From assembly GCA_002433025.1 (NCBI GenBank), contig DJGZ01000039.1, forward strand, positions 1-64,000: DNA of 64,000 bases, read 5' to 3'. The notes under the pieces are model-generated. The model made no database searches and was not told the origin of the DNA. It saw only the letters and a program-made list of their open reading frames with translations. This stretch comes from Bacteroidales bacterium UBA5833 (GTDB lineage Bacteria > Bacteroidota > Bacteroidia > Bacteroidales > Lentimicrobiaceae). Position numbers and translations under genes: made by a program. Shown in pieces: positions 1-7,511 of the stretch (its first letter is position 1; each line of letters starts with the position of its first letter).

Positions 1-106
1 TCCTGCAATAATCTGGTGTTCTTAGGAGTCCCGATAGCCAGCGGGATTGTGCATCTGCGGCAAAAACAGACAGCACATTATATAGCGAAGTACCCTAAAA
101 GCAAAA

Positions 107-127
107 GCCGGGATAAATTTTCCCGGC
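107..127 (-). terminator. Rho-independent terminator of the DUF4476 gene
   Basis: A 7-bp GC-rich stem (107-113 paired with 121-127, 7-nt loop) lies about 30 nt beyond the stop of the minus-strand gene. Read on the minus strand it is followed by a T-rich tail (complement of 95-106). The rest of bases 1-157 shows no gene. Confidence 0.7.
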
Positions 128-157
128 CCTGGTTAACTTGAAAAAAATCAGCTTGTA

Positions 158-1138
158 TTACCTGCGAAAACCATTGATGTATTCATCGAGTTCCTCGATG
201 GTTGATTCAAAGGTGAAAGCATCGTTAAGTTTGTAATAGTTTCCGATGTCGTAGGTGTATCCATAGGCATATTTTGCGAGGTCGAGACGGGTATCCTCGA
301 ATGTAAAGAGGAGCATAATTTCTTTTACCTGCGCACTGAGCAGGCAGTTGGATGCAATAACCTGTTTGGCGATTCTTAATCTTGTATCGTCAAACGACTT
401 GCTTTCAACAGATCTCTTTACTTCCTGAAATTCAGACGGATGCATAGGATACGGACACCCTACGGGACCATTATACCCCGGCATCACATACGCCTGCTGC
501 TGAGGCGGGACCGGTTCCTGGTAATACCCGCCGGAAGCGTTGGTAGTGGTGGAGTATGTGGTAGTGGTAGTTTGGGTAGTAACTGCCTGCGAACCTGACG
601 GAATGGCCCCTCCGACATTGATGTTCATATTCACGCCCAGTTCCGGATCATTGATGCTGATGCCCATGGAAACACTGCCCTGCGGCTCGCCGGTTGTTTC
701 CGTATAGGTAGTGGTTGTCTGGGTGACCGTGGAGGGCGCCGGCGGCTGGGTGGTGTAAACAACCACCTGCTGCCCCGTGGCCGGCGGCAAAGCCTGCTCT
801 ATGGGCACCTCATTCATCCAGCGCATCACATACTCGTTTTTGTTGTTACGCTTAATAGTGAATGTAGTTTCAGTTCCCTGATTAAATGTAAGGGTCTTAT
901 CCAGATCAGGAATCCCCTGCTGATCGAAAATGATCTTAACCTTATAGGTTGGAGCTATCAGATCGGTTACCTTCACATTGGTCTCCGGTACCGGATTCTG
1001 GCGGATACCGTTCAGGATAAGGGTAAACCTTTCGCCCTGCTCTGTAAAAAAGACAAGGTTGGTTTTGAGTTGTGCAAAGGCACTGAGATTAAGGGATAGC
1101 GCTGCGATGATCAGCAGAAGGGGGAATTTTTGCTTCAT
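158..1138 (-). CDS. Exported DUF4476 domain protein
   Basis: The 326-residue protein starts with a clear Sec signal peptide (about residues 1-22, ending AFAQ). The middle (about 115-215) is a low-complexity Pro/Gln/Thr-rich linker with runs of threonine. The C-terminal 90 residues match the DUF4476 pattern of short helical repeats: two copies of a D-T-R-L-(R/D)-(I/L)-A-K segment separated by about 35 residues. Function of the domain is not established; it is common in exported Bacteroidota proteins. It is a single gene with its own terminator at 107-127. The linker suggests a surface or periplasmic location, which is inference. The domain call is fairly confident, the role unknown. Confidence 0.8.
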   Translation of the reverse strand: MKQKFPLLLIIAALSLNLSAFAQLKTNLVFFTEQGERFTLILNGIRQNPVPETNVKVTDLIAPTYKVKIIFDQQGIPDLDKTLTFNQGTETTFTIKRNNKNEYVMRWMNEVPIEQALPPATGQQVVVYTTQPPAPSTVTQTTTTYTETTGEPQGSVSMGISINDPELGVNMNINVGGAIPSGSQAVTTQTTTTTYSTTTNASGGYYQEPVPPQQQAYVMPGYNGPVGCPYPMHPSEFQEVKRSVESKSFDDTRLRIAKQVIASNCLLSAQVKEIMLLFTFEDTRLDLAKYAYGYTYDIGNYYKLNDAFTFESTIEELDEYINGFRR

Positions 1139-1304
1139 GTGGGTCAGAGAGTTTGATGGATATATTATTTTAAACAGATTTCAGAAGACAGAAATTAATA
1201 CCCGGCAATTCCATTCGTAATCCCGTGTGACAACAATTTTATTCAAATATTGTGCCGCTGGCTGAGTTCAGAAAAAAAACACCGGTCGTTTCATGCTGAC
1301 ATTC

Positions 1305-2003
1305 TCAAAATTTCACCTTCTCCATCTGGTTCATCACCCGTATAATCCGCTGTTGTTTCCGCTGAATATATGCTGTTGGTGAGGCAGGGCTCCACCGGCG
1401 GGGATTGGGCAGCACGGCGGCAATCATCGCGGCCTCGGCACGGTTAAGGTCTGACGCGGGTTTCCGGTAATACTTTCCGGCGGCCTTTTCTACCCCATAA
1501 ATACCGTCGCCCATCTCAATTACATTGAGATACACCTCCATAATGCGCCGCTTTCCCCAGAATATTTCAATCAGTCCGGTGAAATAAACCTCCAGCCCTT
1601 TTCTGAGCCAGGTCCGGTCGGGCCACAGGAAAACATTCTTGGCCGTCTGCTGCGAAATGGTGCTCGCCCCCAGCTTGTTTTTCCGCTTCTTGTTGAGTTC
1701 CCTGGCTTTTTTGATCGCTTCAAGGTCAAAACCGTGATGTTTCATGAAATTGTTATCCTCAGCAGCAACCACCGCCTGAACCATGTGCGGGGAAATATCC
1801 CTGAGTTTCACCCAGTCGCGGCTCATCTTCACCTTTTCGCCTTGTGCAATGTGTTCAGCAACCCTGATCAGTTGCAATGGAGTTACGGGAGGCCTTACAA
1901 ACCTGTAGATAATGGTAACAAGAACCGTGGAAAAGAAAAAGAAGAAAACGGCAAAGCGGATCAGACGGAAGAGTTTTCTGGTGACAGACTTTGCAGTAAT
2001 CAT
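1305..2003 (-). CDS. mtgA: Monofunctional biosynthetic peptidoglycan transglycosylase
   Basis: GT51 family enzyme that polymerises lipid II into glycan strands without a transpeptidase domain. The 232-residue protein has one N-terminal membrane anchor (about 14-33) and the GT51 catalytic motifs: EDNNFMKHHG near residue 82 with the catalytic Glu, GASTISQQ near 112, then the KRRIMEVYLN and GIYGVEKAA motifs. Length fits MtgA rather than a class A PBP. I chose the ATG at 2003; the TTG directly before it (2006) is less likely. A -7 box lies at 2030-2037. It is divergent from the porin-like gene at 2188. Confidence 0.93.
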   Translation of the reverse strand: MITAKSVTRKLFRLIRFAVFFFFFSTVLVTIIYRFVRPPVTPLQLIRVAEHIAQGEKVKMSRDWVKLRDISPHMVQAVVAAEDNNFMKHHGFDLEAIKKARELNKKRKNKLGASTISQQTAKNVFLWPDRTWLRKGLEVYFTGLIEIFWGKRRIMEVYLNVIEMGDGIYGVEKAAGKYYRKPASDLNRAEAAMIAAVLPNPRRWSPASPTAYIQRKQQRIIRVMNQMEKVKF

Positions 2004-2029
2004 CAATTTGAGGATATTTTTAGGTGGTG

Positions 2030-2037
2030 CAAACCTA
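2030..2037 (-). promoter_or_regulatory. -7 promoter element of mtgA
   Basis: On the minus strand this reads TAGGTTTG, a perfect TAnnTTTG Bacteroidota -7 element, 26 nt before the mtgA ATG. No convincing -33 TTG is seen. Confidence 0.5.
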
Positions 2038-2187
2038 TAAAAAAAAATCCAGCCTTAAAATGGCATTACTTCAATATTTGCCAGTTCCGGCACCGGCAGC
2101 CTAAAACAGGACTACGGCGTTCGCCTGAAAACCGATCAGGTGCTGTTGCAGAAACAGAATACATTGCCTTACTTTGCCCGAAAAAAG

Positions 2188-3423
2188 ATGCAGTCATTTT
2201 TCCGCCTCCTGATCACGGCAACCTGTAGCCTGTTATTAAGTTTCAACCAGCTGACAGCCCAACAGGAAAGCAGCCCCTACAGCCTTCGTTTTTCCGGATT
2301 TGTCAGGGCTGATGCAATTTTCGACAGCCGGCAGGTGGTGGAAGCGCGTGAGGGATTTTTGCTGTTCTACCCCAAAAAACCGCTTTATGACCGGAACGGA
2401 AGTGATCTGAACGCTCAACCGACATTCAACCAGTACGCCATGACTACCCGCATCAATGCCCGGGCAACCGGACCTGATGTATTGGGAGCGAAAGTGCTGG
2501 GATTTATCGAAGCGGATTTCACCGGAGCCTCCAACAGCGAAAACAACAGCCTGCGCCTGCGCCATGGTTATATTTCGCTGCAATGGAAGAAAACGCGGCT
2601 GCTGGCAGGACAATACTGGCATCCCCTCGACCTGCCTGAAATGATCCCCAACGTGCTCTCGCTCAATACCGGCGCGCCATTTCACTCCTTCAGCCGCCAG
2701 CCGCAAATACGGATAGATTATAAGACCGGGAAATTTAATATGGTGGCAGTGGCTGCCTCACAACGTGATTATGTCAACAACGGCCCCCAGGGCAGCACTT
2801 CCGTTTACCTGAGAAACAGCGTAATCCCCAACCTGCACGGACAGATTCAGGTTAAGACAGAAAAAATATTTGCCGGAGCAGGAATTGATTTTAAAAAACT
2901 GACACCTCGCCTGGTTACCGACAGCTTGTATAAAGCTGACGAATCCCTGAACTGCCTTTCATACACCGCTTTTTTATCATGGAGTTACCGGAAGATGGAG
3001 TTCAAGACACAATATGTTTACGGACAGGCACTTAATGACCACCTGATGATGGGCGGCTTCGGGGTGAGTAAAATCGATCCGCTGACACAGCAGCGTGAGT
3101 ACTGTCCGCTGAATTACCATTCGGCATGGATAAACACAACCTTTAAACTGGGCAGCTGGCAGCCCTCATTCTTCGCGGGATATACAAGGAACAATGGTTC
3201 AGCCAAGGAGCTGAGCGGGCCGGTATGGGCCAGAGATGCCGATATTGCTTATGTGTACCGCGTGGCCCCAATGATTACATATATTACCGGAAAATTCAGC
3301 CTGATCGCCGAGATGGAATATACTATAGCCGCATATGGGGAGAATGATAAAAAATACAGGGTGATCAAAAGCAGTGAAACCGGCAACCTCCGCATCGGAC
3401 TGGGAGCGGTTTACAGTTTCTGA
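2188..3423 (+). CDS. Outer-membrane porin-like beta-barrel protein
   Basis: A 411-residue exported protein with a signal peptide (start MQSFF, cleavage near LTAQQE) and many alternating aromatic/polar strands, ending in YSF as expected of an outer-membrane barrel recognised by BAM. The N-terminal stretch beginning SLRFSGFVRADAIFDSRQVV and the later GQYWHPL segment resemble DcaP-like porins of Bacteroidota, a family call I make from pattern only. The upstream in-frame ATG at 2140 is rejected because the signal peptide begins at 2188 and a near-consensus -7 (TTACTTTG) lies just before it. It is convergent with the methyltransferase gene at 3461. Substrate is unknown. Confidence 0.75.
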   Translation: MQSFFRLLITATCSLLLSFNQLTAQQESSPYSLRFSGFVRADAIFDSRQVVEAREGFLLFYPKKPLYDRNGSDLNAQPTFNQYAMTTRINARATGPDVLGAKVLGFIEADFTGASNSENNSLRLRHGYISLQWKKTRLLAGQYWHPLDLPEMIPNVLSLNTGAPFHSFSRQPQIRIDYKTGKFNMVAVAASQRDYVNNGPQGSTSVYLRNSVIPNLHGQIQVKTEKIFAGAGIDFKKLTPRLVTDSLYKADESLNCLSYTAFLSWSYRKMEFKTQYVYGQALNDHLMMGGFGVSKIDPLTQQREYCPLNYHSAWINTTFKLGSWQPSFFAGYTRNNGSAKELSGPVWARDADIAYVYRVAPMITYITGKFSLIAEMEYTIAAYGENDKKYRVIKSSETGNLRIGLGAVYSF

Positions 3424-3460
3424 GTATCGTCCTGCGAGGCCGCTATGGCCGGCAATAACT

Positions 3461-4258
3461 TTAGACCACGCTGAACTCCCGCTGCCGCATGGCTTCAAAA
3501 ACCAGCACCGCGGCGGAAACCGACACATTCAACGAGTCGATACTTCCCAGCATGGGAATGATGATGCGCTCATCGCAGAAGTCAATCCATTTCTGTGTAA
3601 GCCCGTCGGCCTCAGTCCCCATCACAAAGGCGGTCGGCCCCTTGTAGTTATGAAGATGGTATTGAGAAGAGGCCTTCAGTTCAGCAGCATAACTCCGGAT
3701 TCCTTTCTCTTTCAGCCATTGCTGCGCTTCTTCTGTGGAGCAGGCTACTACCTGATTCGAAAACACACACCCCACACCTGACCGGATTACGTTAGGATTA
3801 TAAATGTCGGTCAAGGGATCGCACACAATCACGGCATCCAGCCCGGCGGCATCGGCAGTACGCAGGATAGCGCCCAGATTGCCGGGCTTTTCCACCGATT
3901 CAAGGATCACCACCAGTGGGTTGGGACGCAGTTTTACCTCGCCGATTTTCAGCCAGCGTGGCTCAAACAGTGCAATACAGCCATCGGAGCCTTCGCGGTA
4001 GGCCAGTTTTTCAAATACGGCAGCGCTCAGCTCCGTAACCTTTGCTTTGCCAATCAACGGTATATAATCAGACGGGGTGCTGATCTCCGGGCAAACAAAA
4101 AACTCCGTAATCCTGAAGCCGTTTTCCACTGCAATGGCAGTTTCGCGCAGCCCTTCAACCACCACCAGATTTTGCTTCCGGCGCTCCCGCGACTTCTGCT
4201 GTAACAACAAAAGATTTTTAATCCTCGGATTCTGCGGGCTGGTGATAAGTTCTGACAT
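3461..4258 (-). CDS. TrmH/SpoU-family RNA 2'-O-methyltransferase
   Basis: A SPOUT-fold methyltransferase that transfers a methyl group from SAM to a ribose 2'-OH in tRNA or rRNA. The 265-residue protein has an N-terminal L30e-like substrate-binding region (start MSELITSPQNPRIKNLL) and the C-terminal SpoU domain with the trefoil-knot motifs: SVEKPGNLGAILRTADAAG (motif 1), VMGTEADGLT (motif 2) and IPMLGSIDSLNVSVSAAV (motif 3). The start at 4258 is preferred over the upstream codon at 4300 because it matches the family N-terminus and a -7 box lies at 4279-4286. The exact target nucleotide cannot be read from the sequence. It is divergent from the methyltransferase at 4352. Confidence 0.9.
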   Translation of the reverse strand: MSELITSPQNPRIKNLLLLQQKSRERRKQNLVVVEGLRETAIAVENGFRITEFFVCPEISTPSDYIPLIGKAKVTELSAAVFEKLAYREGSDGCIALFEPRWLKIGEVKLRPNPLVVILESVEKPGNLGAILRTADAAGLDAVIVCDPLTDIYNPNVIRSGVGCVFSNQVVACSTEEAQQWLKEKGIRSYAAELKASSQYHLHNYKGPTAFVMGTEADGLTQKWIDFCDERIIIPMLGSIDSLNVSVSAAVLVFEAMRQREFSVV

Positions 4259-4278
4259 CGGGCGGGGAATTGACAGGA

Positions 4279-4286
4279 CAAAGTTA
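4279..4286 (-). promoter_or_regulatory. -7 promoter element of the TrmH-family gene
   Basis: Minus-strand TAACTTTG, a perfect TAnnTTTG, 20 nt before the chosen ATG at 4258; it falls inside the longer alternative reading frame and so argues for the shorter start. Confidence 0.5.
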
Positions 4287-4351
4287 GGGAAAATTCGCAT
4301 CTTTGCAGTTGTGAAGGGATTACGGACCCCGGATCAGAAAAAAACGGGACT

Positions 4352-5227
4352 ATGATAAAACTGCTCTCCCCCGAAAACTGGAAGGATTATGAGTTGCTGG
4401 ATTGCGGCAATTTTGAGAAGCTGGAACGTTTCGGCAGTCAGGTGCTGATACGCCCTGAACCGCAGGCGGTATGGGACAAATCGCTGACAGACGAAGAGTG
4501 GGCGGCATGTGCACACGCAACTTTCAGAAAAGAAAAGAACGATCCTGAAAAAGGGAAATGGATCCTCAGAAAAGGTTGCCGCGAGCAATGGCAGTTAGAT
4601 TACAGCTATAAAAAGATGAACCTGAAGTTGCGGCTGGGGCTTACCAGTTTCAGGCATATCGGGATTTTCCCTGAGCAGGGTGACAACTGGGATTATATTT
4701 ATGATCGCATCAGCGCGATGAAAACAGCCCGCCCGAAAGTACTGAACCTGTTTGCCTATACAGGGGGTGCCTCCCTGGCGGCCTGCGCGGCAGGCGCCGA
4801 AGTGGTGCATGTGGATTCGGTAAAACCCGTGATTACATGGGCCCGCGAAAACATGGAACTCAGCGGTCTTGACGGAATCCGCTGGGTGGTTGAAGATGCA
4901 TTAAAATTTGTAAAACGGGAGGTTCGCCGCGGCAACCGCTACCAGGGCATTATTCTCGATCCGCCCGCTTACGGCCGCGGGGCGGACGGCGAAAAATGGG
5001 TGCTTGAAGAGCAGATCAATGAAATGATCAAGCAATGCCGTGAATTGCTCGACGAAAACGAAAATTTCCTGATAATGAGCCTGTATTCTATGGGTTTTTC
5101 CTCGCTGATCGGGGAAAATCTGATCAGGTCGGCTTTTGGAAACAGGGAAACCATGGAATCGGGGGAACTGTACCTGGCCGATAAATCCGGCAAAAAACTG
5201 CCTTTGGGGACTGTGGTAAGATTTTAA
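4352..5227 (+). CDS. Class I SAM-dependent methyltransferase, RlmI/RlmL-like
   Basis: A 291-residue Rossmann-fold methyltransferase of the RlmI/RlmK-like group (SAM-dependent methyltransferase family PF10672 by recollection). Visible motifs are the SAM-binding LNLFAYTGGASLAACAAGA, an acidic VDSV at the end of strand 2, and the catalytic-loop motif ILDPPAYGRG, where DPP(A/F/Y) is typical of rRNA base methyltransferases. It lacks a PUA domain; the N-terminal 110 residues form a small substrate-facing domain. The start ATG is 18 nt into a region with a near-consensus -7 (CATCTTTG at 4299-4306). It ends by overlapping the convergent gene at 5224 by 4 bp. The target RNA is unknown. Confidence 0.85.
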   Translation: MIKLLSPENWKDYELLDCGNFEKLERFGSQVLIRPEPQAVWDKSLTDEEWAACAHATFRKEKNDPEKGKWILRKGCREQWQLDYSYKKMNLKLRLGLTSFRHIGIFPEQGDNWDYIYDRISAMKTARPKVLNLFAYTGGASLAACAAGAEVVHVDSVKPVITWARENMELSGLDGIRWVVEDALKFVKREVRRGNRYQGIILDPPAYGRGADGEKWVLEEQINEMIKQCRELLDENENFLIMSLYSMGFSSLIGENLIRSAFGNRETMESGELYLADKSGKKLPLGTVVRF

Positions 5228-5760
5228 ACAGCGCTCAGTTTAATCAGAATGGCGTAAACTACCGGACATATCTCTGCATTTTTCAGTGAAAGCTTCAGCA
5301 ACTGGTAAAACCGGCTGCGATCGGTATGCGGATACTCCCTGCACGCCTTGGGACGATGGCTGTAAATACCACAATAATTATCCCCGTCAATAAACGGACA
5401 GGGCGCCGAATGAAATACAAAATCCCCATCGCTGTCTGTTTTCAGGTATTTCTCAACGACTTCCGAAGGTTTTATCCTCAGTTTCTTAGCCATATCATCC
5501 ACATCGCTGTAACGGATGGCAGGGCTGATGCTGCGGCAGCAGTTGGCACACAAGAGGCAATCGTAAAAACCAAAAGCCTGATCATGCATGGCATGAACTG
5601 CGGAATCCAGTGCCCGCGGATTGATTTTTGCCAGTTTCTTTGTGGCTTTCAGCAACAGGGATTTATTGTCTCGAAATAATACTTTAAGTTGATCAGGCCG
5701 GGGCACATCGGCTTCAACGATCTTCAGATCAGTTAAATCCGCGCTGCTGCTTGATTTCAT
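5224..5760 (-). CDS. YkgJ-family cysteine-cluster protein
   Basis: A 178-residue protein with the YkgJ/CxxCxxCC-type cluster: CLLCANCCRSIS near the middle, then a CPFIDGDNYCGIYSHRPKACREYP segment broken by a few residues, i.e. the conserved C-x-Y-x-x-R-P-x-x-C-R-x-(Y/F)-P motif. The family is thought to bind Zn or an Fe-S cluster, but its biochemical role is not settled. The N-terminal 70 residues are charged and helical. The start overlaps the end of the TerB-DnaJ gene by 32 bp, so the two are probably cotranscribed and translationally coupled. It converges on the methyltransferase at 4352-5227. Confidence 0.85.
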   Translation of the reverse strand: MKSSSSADLTDLKIVEADVPRPDQLKVLFRDNKSLLLKATKKLAKINPRALDSAVHAMHDQAFGFYDCLLCANCCRSISPAIRYSDVDDMAKKLRIKPSEVVEKYLKTDSDGDFVFHSAPCPFIDGDNYCGIYSHRPKACREYPHTDRSRFYQLLKLSLKNAEICPVVYAILIKLSAV

Positions 5761-6454
5761 TGTAAGCCTGGTTCAATTGCTGGAATTTCTCTTTTGCCGC
5801 CTTCTGCACATCCTCTCCCAGATGGGCCACTTTATCCGGATGATATTTTAGTGCCATCTTGCGGTATGCTTTCTTCACCTCTTCATCGCTTGCATCGGGG
5901 GTAATCTCAAGAATGCGGTAAGCGCTGCCGGTATCTTTGATAAACATGGCCTTTATGGAGTCGAAATCCTTCTGCCGGATCCCCATGTGGAGGCAGATGC
6001 GCTTCAGCAATTCCGCTTCGGCGGCATGGGGTTCGCCATCGGCGGCGGCAACTCCGAAAAGAAAATGCACAAGCTGAAGCCTTGAAGGATATTCCATGTT
6101 TTCCTGGATCTGTTCGCAGATTTCATCCACGTCCAGTTCCTGCCGGAGTATCTCCCTGAGCAGCAGCAGCAAGCGCTCAGCCTCCTGCTCTCCGAACTGA
6201 CTCAGAAAAAACCGCTTCACATACTCCAGCTCCGACTTCATTATCCGGCCATCGGCCTTCATGATGGCGGCGATCATTACCAGCAGGCTGACCTTGAAAT
6301 CCCCTTCCTGAGTCGGTGTAAACCCCTTGTGTTCATAATGACCGCTTTGCATGCTGTCAAAAATCGAACCGAACACAAAACCAAGAACTCCTCCTATGGG
6401 ACCGCCCAGCGCCCAACCCAGGCCGCCTCCGATCCATTTGCCAAATGATGCCAT
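5729..6454 (-). CDS. TerB-like and DnaJ domain protein (DjlA-like co-chaperone)
   Basis: A 241-residue protein with three parts. Residues 7-32 are a glycine-rich hydrophobic segment resembling the membrane-insertion region of DjlA-like proteins. Residues 55-170 form a helical TerB-like domain with the acidic ADGRIMKSE and ADGEPHAAE repeats. Residues 175-240 are a J domain with HPD at 205-207 and the flanking KKAYRKMALKYHPDK consensus, so it should stimulate an Hsp70 ATPase. The architecture matches DjlA. What the TerB-like domain binds is unknown. It lies immediately upstream of, and overlaps, a YkgJ-type gene. Confidence 0.88.
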   Translation of the reverse strand: MASFGKWIGGGLGWALGGPIGGVLGFVFGSIFDSMQSGHYEHKGFTPTQEGDFKVSLLVMIAAIMKADGRIMKSELEYVKRFFLSQFGEQEAERLLLLLREILRQELDVDEICEQIQENMEYPSRLQLVHFLFGVAAADGEPHAAEAELLKRICLHMGIRQKDFDSIKAMFIKDTGSAYRILEITPDASDEEVKKAYRKMALKYHPDKVAHLGEDVQKAAKEKFQQLNQAYNEIKQQRGFN

Positions 6455-6789
6455 TAATCTTTGAATGTGGAAATTAAGAAATATGGTTACAATACCGTTA
6501 AATCACCGTAAAACTACTTTTTAATATTTACGTTATAATCAAACGCGCAATGAAAAAAGGCCTTCAGGAAGATGATAATGCCCGTTTCAGGTGCAAAGGT
6601 ATTAAAAGTTAATGCAGTCAGCAGAATCCAGGGCGAAGATTAAATTTATCTTTTGAGAACCCGGCAAGGCTTCATCAAAAGAGGAAAGAACATCCCCCGC
6701 GTATGAGTCCGGAATTATAAAAGTGTTTGCAGGACCTGTCTGAGTCATTCTGTAATCCATTAGCTTTGCATGCTCAAACGTCATTTCCA
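6455..6789. other. Intergenic region between the DnaJ and second YkgJ genes
   Basis: 335 bp separating divergent genes. It carries the upstream regions of both. The only convincing signal is the -7 box at 6761-6768. A 20-codon reading frame starting ATG at 6550 has no recognisable features, and the 62-codon minus-strand frame at 6602-6790 looks like chance; neither is annotated as a gene. Confidence 0.5.
6761..6768 (+). promoter_or_regulatory. -7 promoter element of the small YkgJ-family gene
   Basis: TAGCTTTG, a perfect TAnnTTTG, 21 nt before the ATG at 6790. It lies inside the longer reading frame beginning at 6727 and therefore supports the start at 6790. Confidence 0.5.
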
Positions 6790-7038
6790 ATGGACTGTCG
6801 CCCCGGATGCGCTGCCTGCTGTATCTTTCCCTCCATCAGTTCACCCATCCCGGGTATGCCGGCGGGTAAACCTGCCTTTGTAAGATGTGTTCAGCTTACC
6901 GATGACCTGAAATGCGCGATATTCGGTAAACCTGAACGCCCGGCTGTCTGCTCGGGTTTTCAGCCGGAAACGTCGTTCTGTGGCGCTTCTGCAGCCGATG
7001 CAGAAAAAAATTTCCGCTGGCTGCTTGATGCTGACTGA
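6790..7038 (+). CDS. Small YkgJ/YeiW-family cysteine-cluster protein
   Basis: An 82-residue protein beginning MDCRPGCAACCIFPSISSP, the classic start of the UPF0153/YeiW-type subgroup of the YkgJ family, with GMPAGKPAFVRCVQL and a later AIFGKPERPAVCSGFQP motif. Eight or so cysteines are positioned to bind Zn or an Fe-S cluster; the biochemical function is not established. The start at 6790 is chosen over 6727 because it gives the family N-terminus and follows a -7 box. It is unrelated in operon terms to the larger YkgJ-type protein at 5224-5760, though both lie within 2 kb. Confidence 0.85.
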   Translation: MDCRPGCAACCIFPSISSPIPGMPAGKPAFVRCVQLTDDLKCAIFGKPERPAVCSGFQPETSFCGASAADAEKNFRWLLDAD

Positions 7039-7137
7039 AATGGCAGGTATTCCATGCTGACAAAGGTTAGAGCCTGATCAATATATGTTCATTTCCGCCC
7101 TTTCCCATAAGTTTGGTCAAACAGGATCGAACTTAAA

Positions 7138-7168
7138 TTTGATTTCCCTGTTTTTTTTACTATATTTG
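7138..7168 (+). promoter_or_regulatory. Bacteroidota promoter of the cold shock gene
   Basis: TTTG at 7138-7141 (-33) and TATATTTG at 7161-7168 (-7) with a 19-nt spacer is the full consensus of the primary sigma factor of this phylum. The predicted transcript start near 7175 leaves a short leader of about 20 nt before the ATG at 7197. Confidence 0.75.
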
Positions 7169-7196
7169 TGTTGTTAATCTCTAATTTTCAATTGTT

Positions 7197-7388
7197 ATGC
7201 CTACCGGTAAAGTTAAATTCTTTAATGAGCGCAAAGGCTTTGGTTTTATTATCGACGATGAAACCCAGCATGATGTTTTTGTTCATGCCACAGGCCTTAC
7301 TGAGAAAGTAAATGAAAATGATCTCGTTTCTTTCGAAATTGCCGAGGACAAAAGAGGAAAGAAAGCTGTTGACGTTAAAAAGATTTAG
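7197..7388 (+). CDS. Cold shock domain protein (CspA family)
   Basis: A 63-residue single OB-fold protein that binds single-stranded RNA/DNA and acts as an RNA chaperone. Both nucleic-acid-binding motifs are present: RNP1 as KGFGFI (about 13-18) and RNP2 as VFVH (about 28-31), with the family start MPTGKVKFFNERKGFGFI. It is a one-gene transcription unit with a strong consensus promoter at 7138-7168 and a strong terminator at 7410-7434. The leader is short, unlike the long thermosensing leaders of enterobacterial cspA, so temperature control by the 5' UTR is not apparent. Confidence 0.95.
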   Translation: MPTGKVKFFNERKGFGFIIDDETQHDVFVHATGLTEKVNENDLVSFEIAEDKRGKKAVDVKKI

Positions 7389-7409
7389 TTTTTCTTTTCA
7401 GTTCTGCTC

Positions 7410-7434
7410 AAAAGCCTCATTTTCTGAGGCTTTT
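7410..7434 (+). terminator. Rho-independent terminator of the cold shock gene
   Basis: A perfect 10-bp stem (7410-7419 with 7425-7434), 5-nt loop, followed by a T-rich tail (TTTTGCTTTT in part). It lies about 20 nt beyond the csp stop codon. Confidence 0.85.
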
Positions 7435-7482
7435 TGCTTTTGTTCCCATAAGCCGGGGCAATTAAGGTTAGCCGATAAAGCT

Positions 7483-7490
7483 TATCTTTG
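7483..7490 (+). promoter_or_regulatory. -7 promoter element of the ABC-F gene
   Basis: TATCTTTG, a perfect TAnnTTTG. Its final TTG (7488-7490) is in frame with the ABC-F gene and looks like a start codon, but the promoter reading makes the TTG at 7512 the likely true start. Confidence 0.6.
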
Positions 7491-7511
7491 CCGCTGCTAA
7501 AATTATATCAA

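Noticed and set aside
6602..6790. A 62-codon minus-strand open frame overlapping the start of the small YkgJ gene
   Set aside because: No recognisable domain or signal; it overlaps the promoter and start of a clearly real gene on the other strand.
5224..7038. Two YkgJ-type genes as one duplicated operon
   Set aside because: They lie on opposite strands, separated by the DnaJ gene and a divergent promoter region, and belong to different subgroups of the family.
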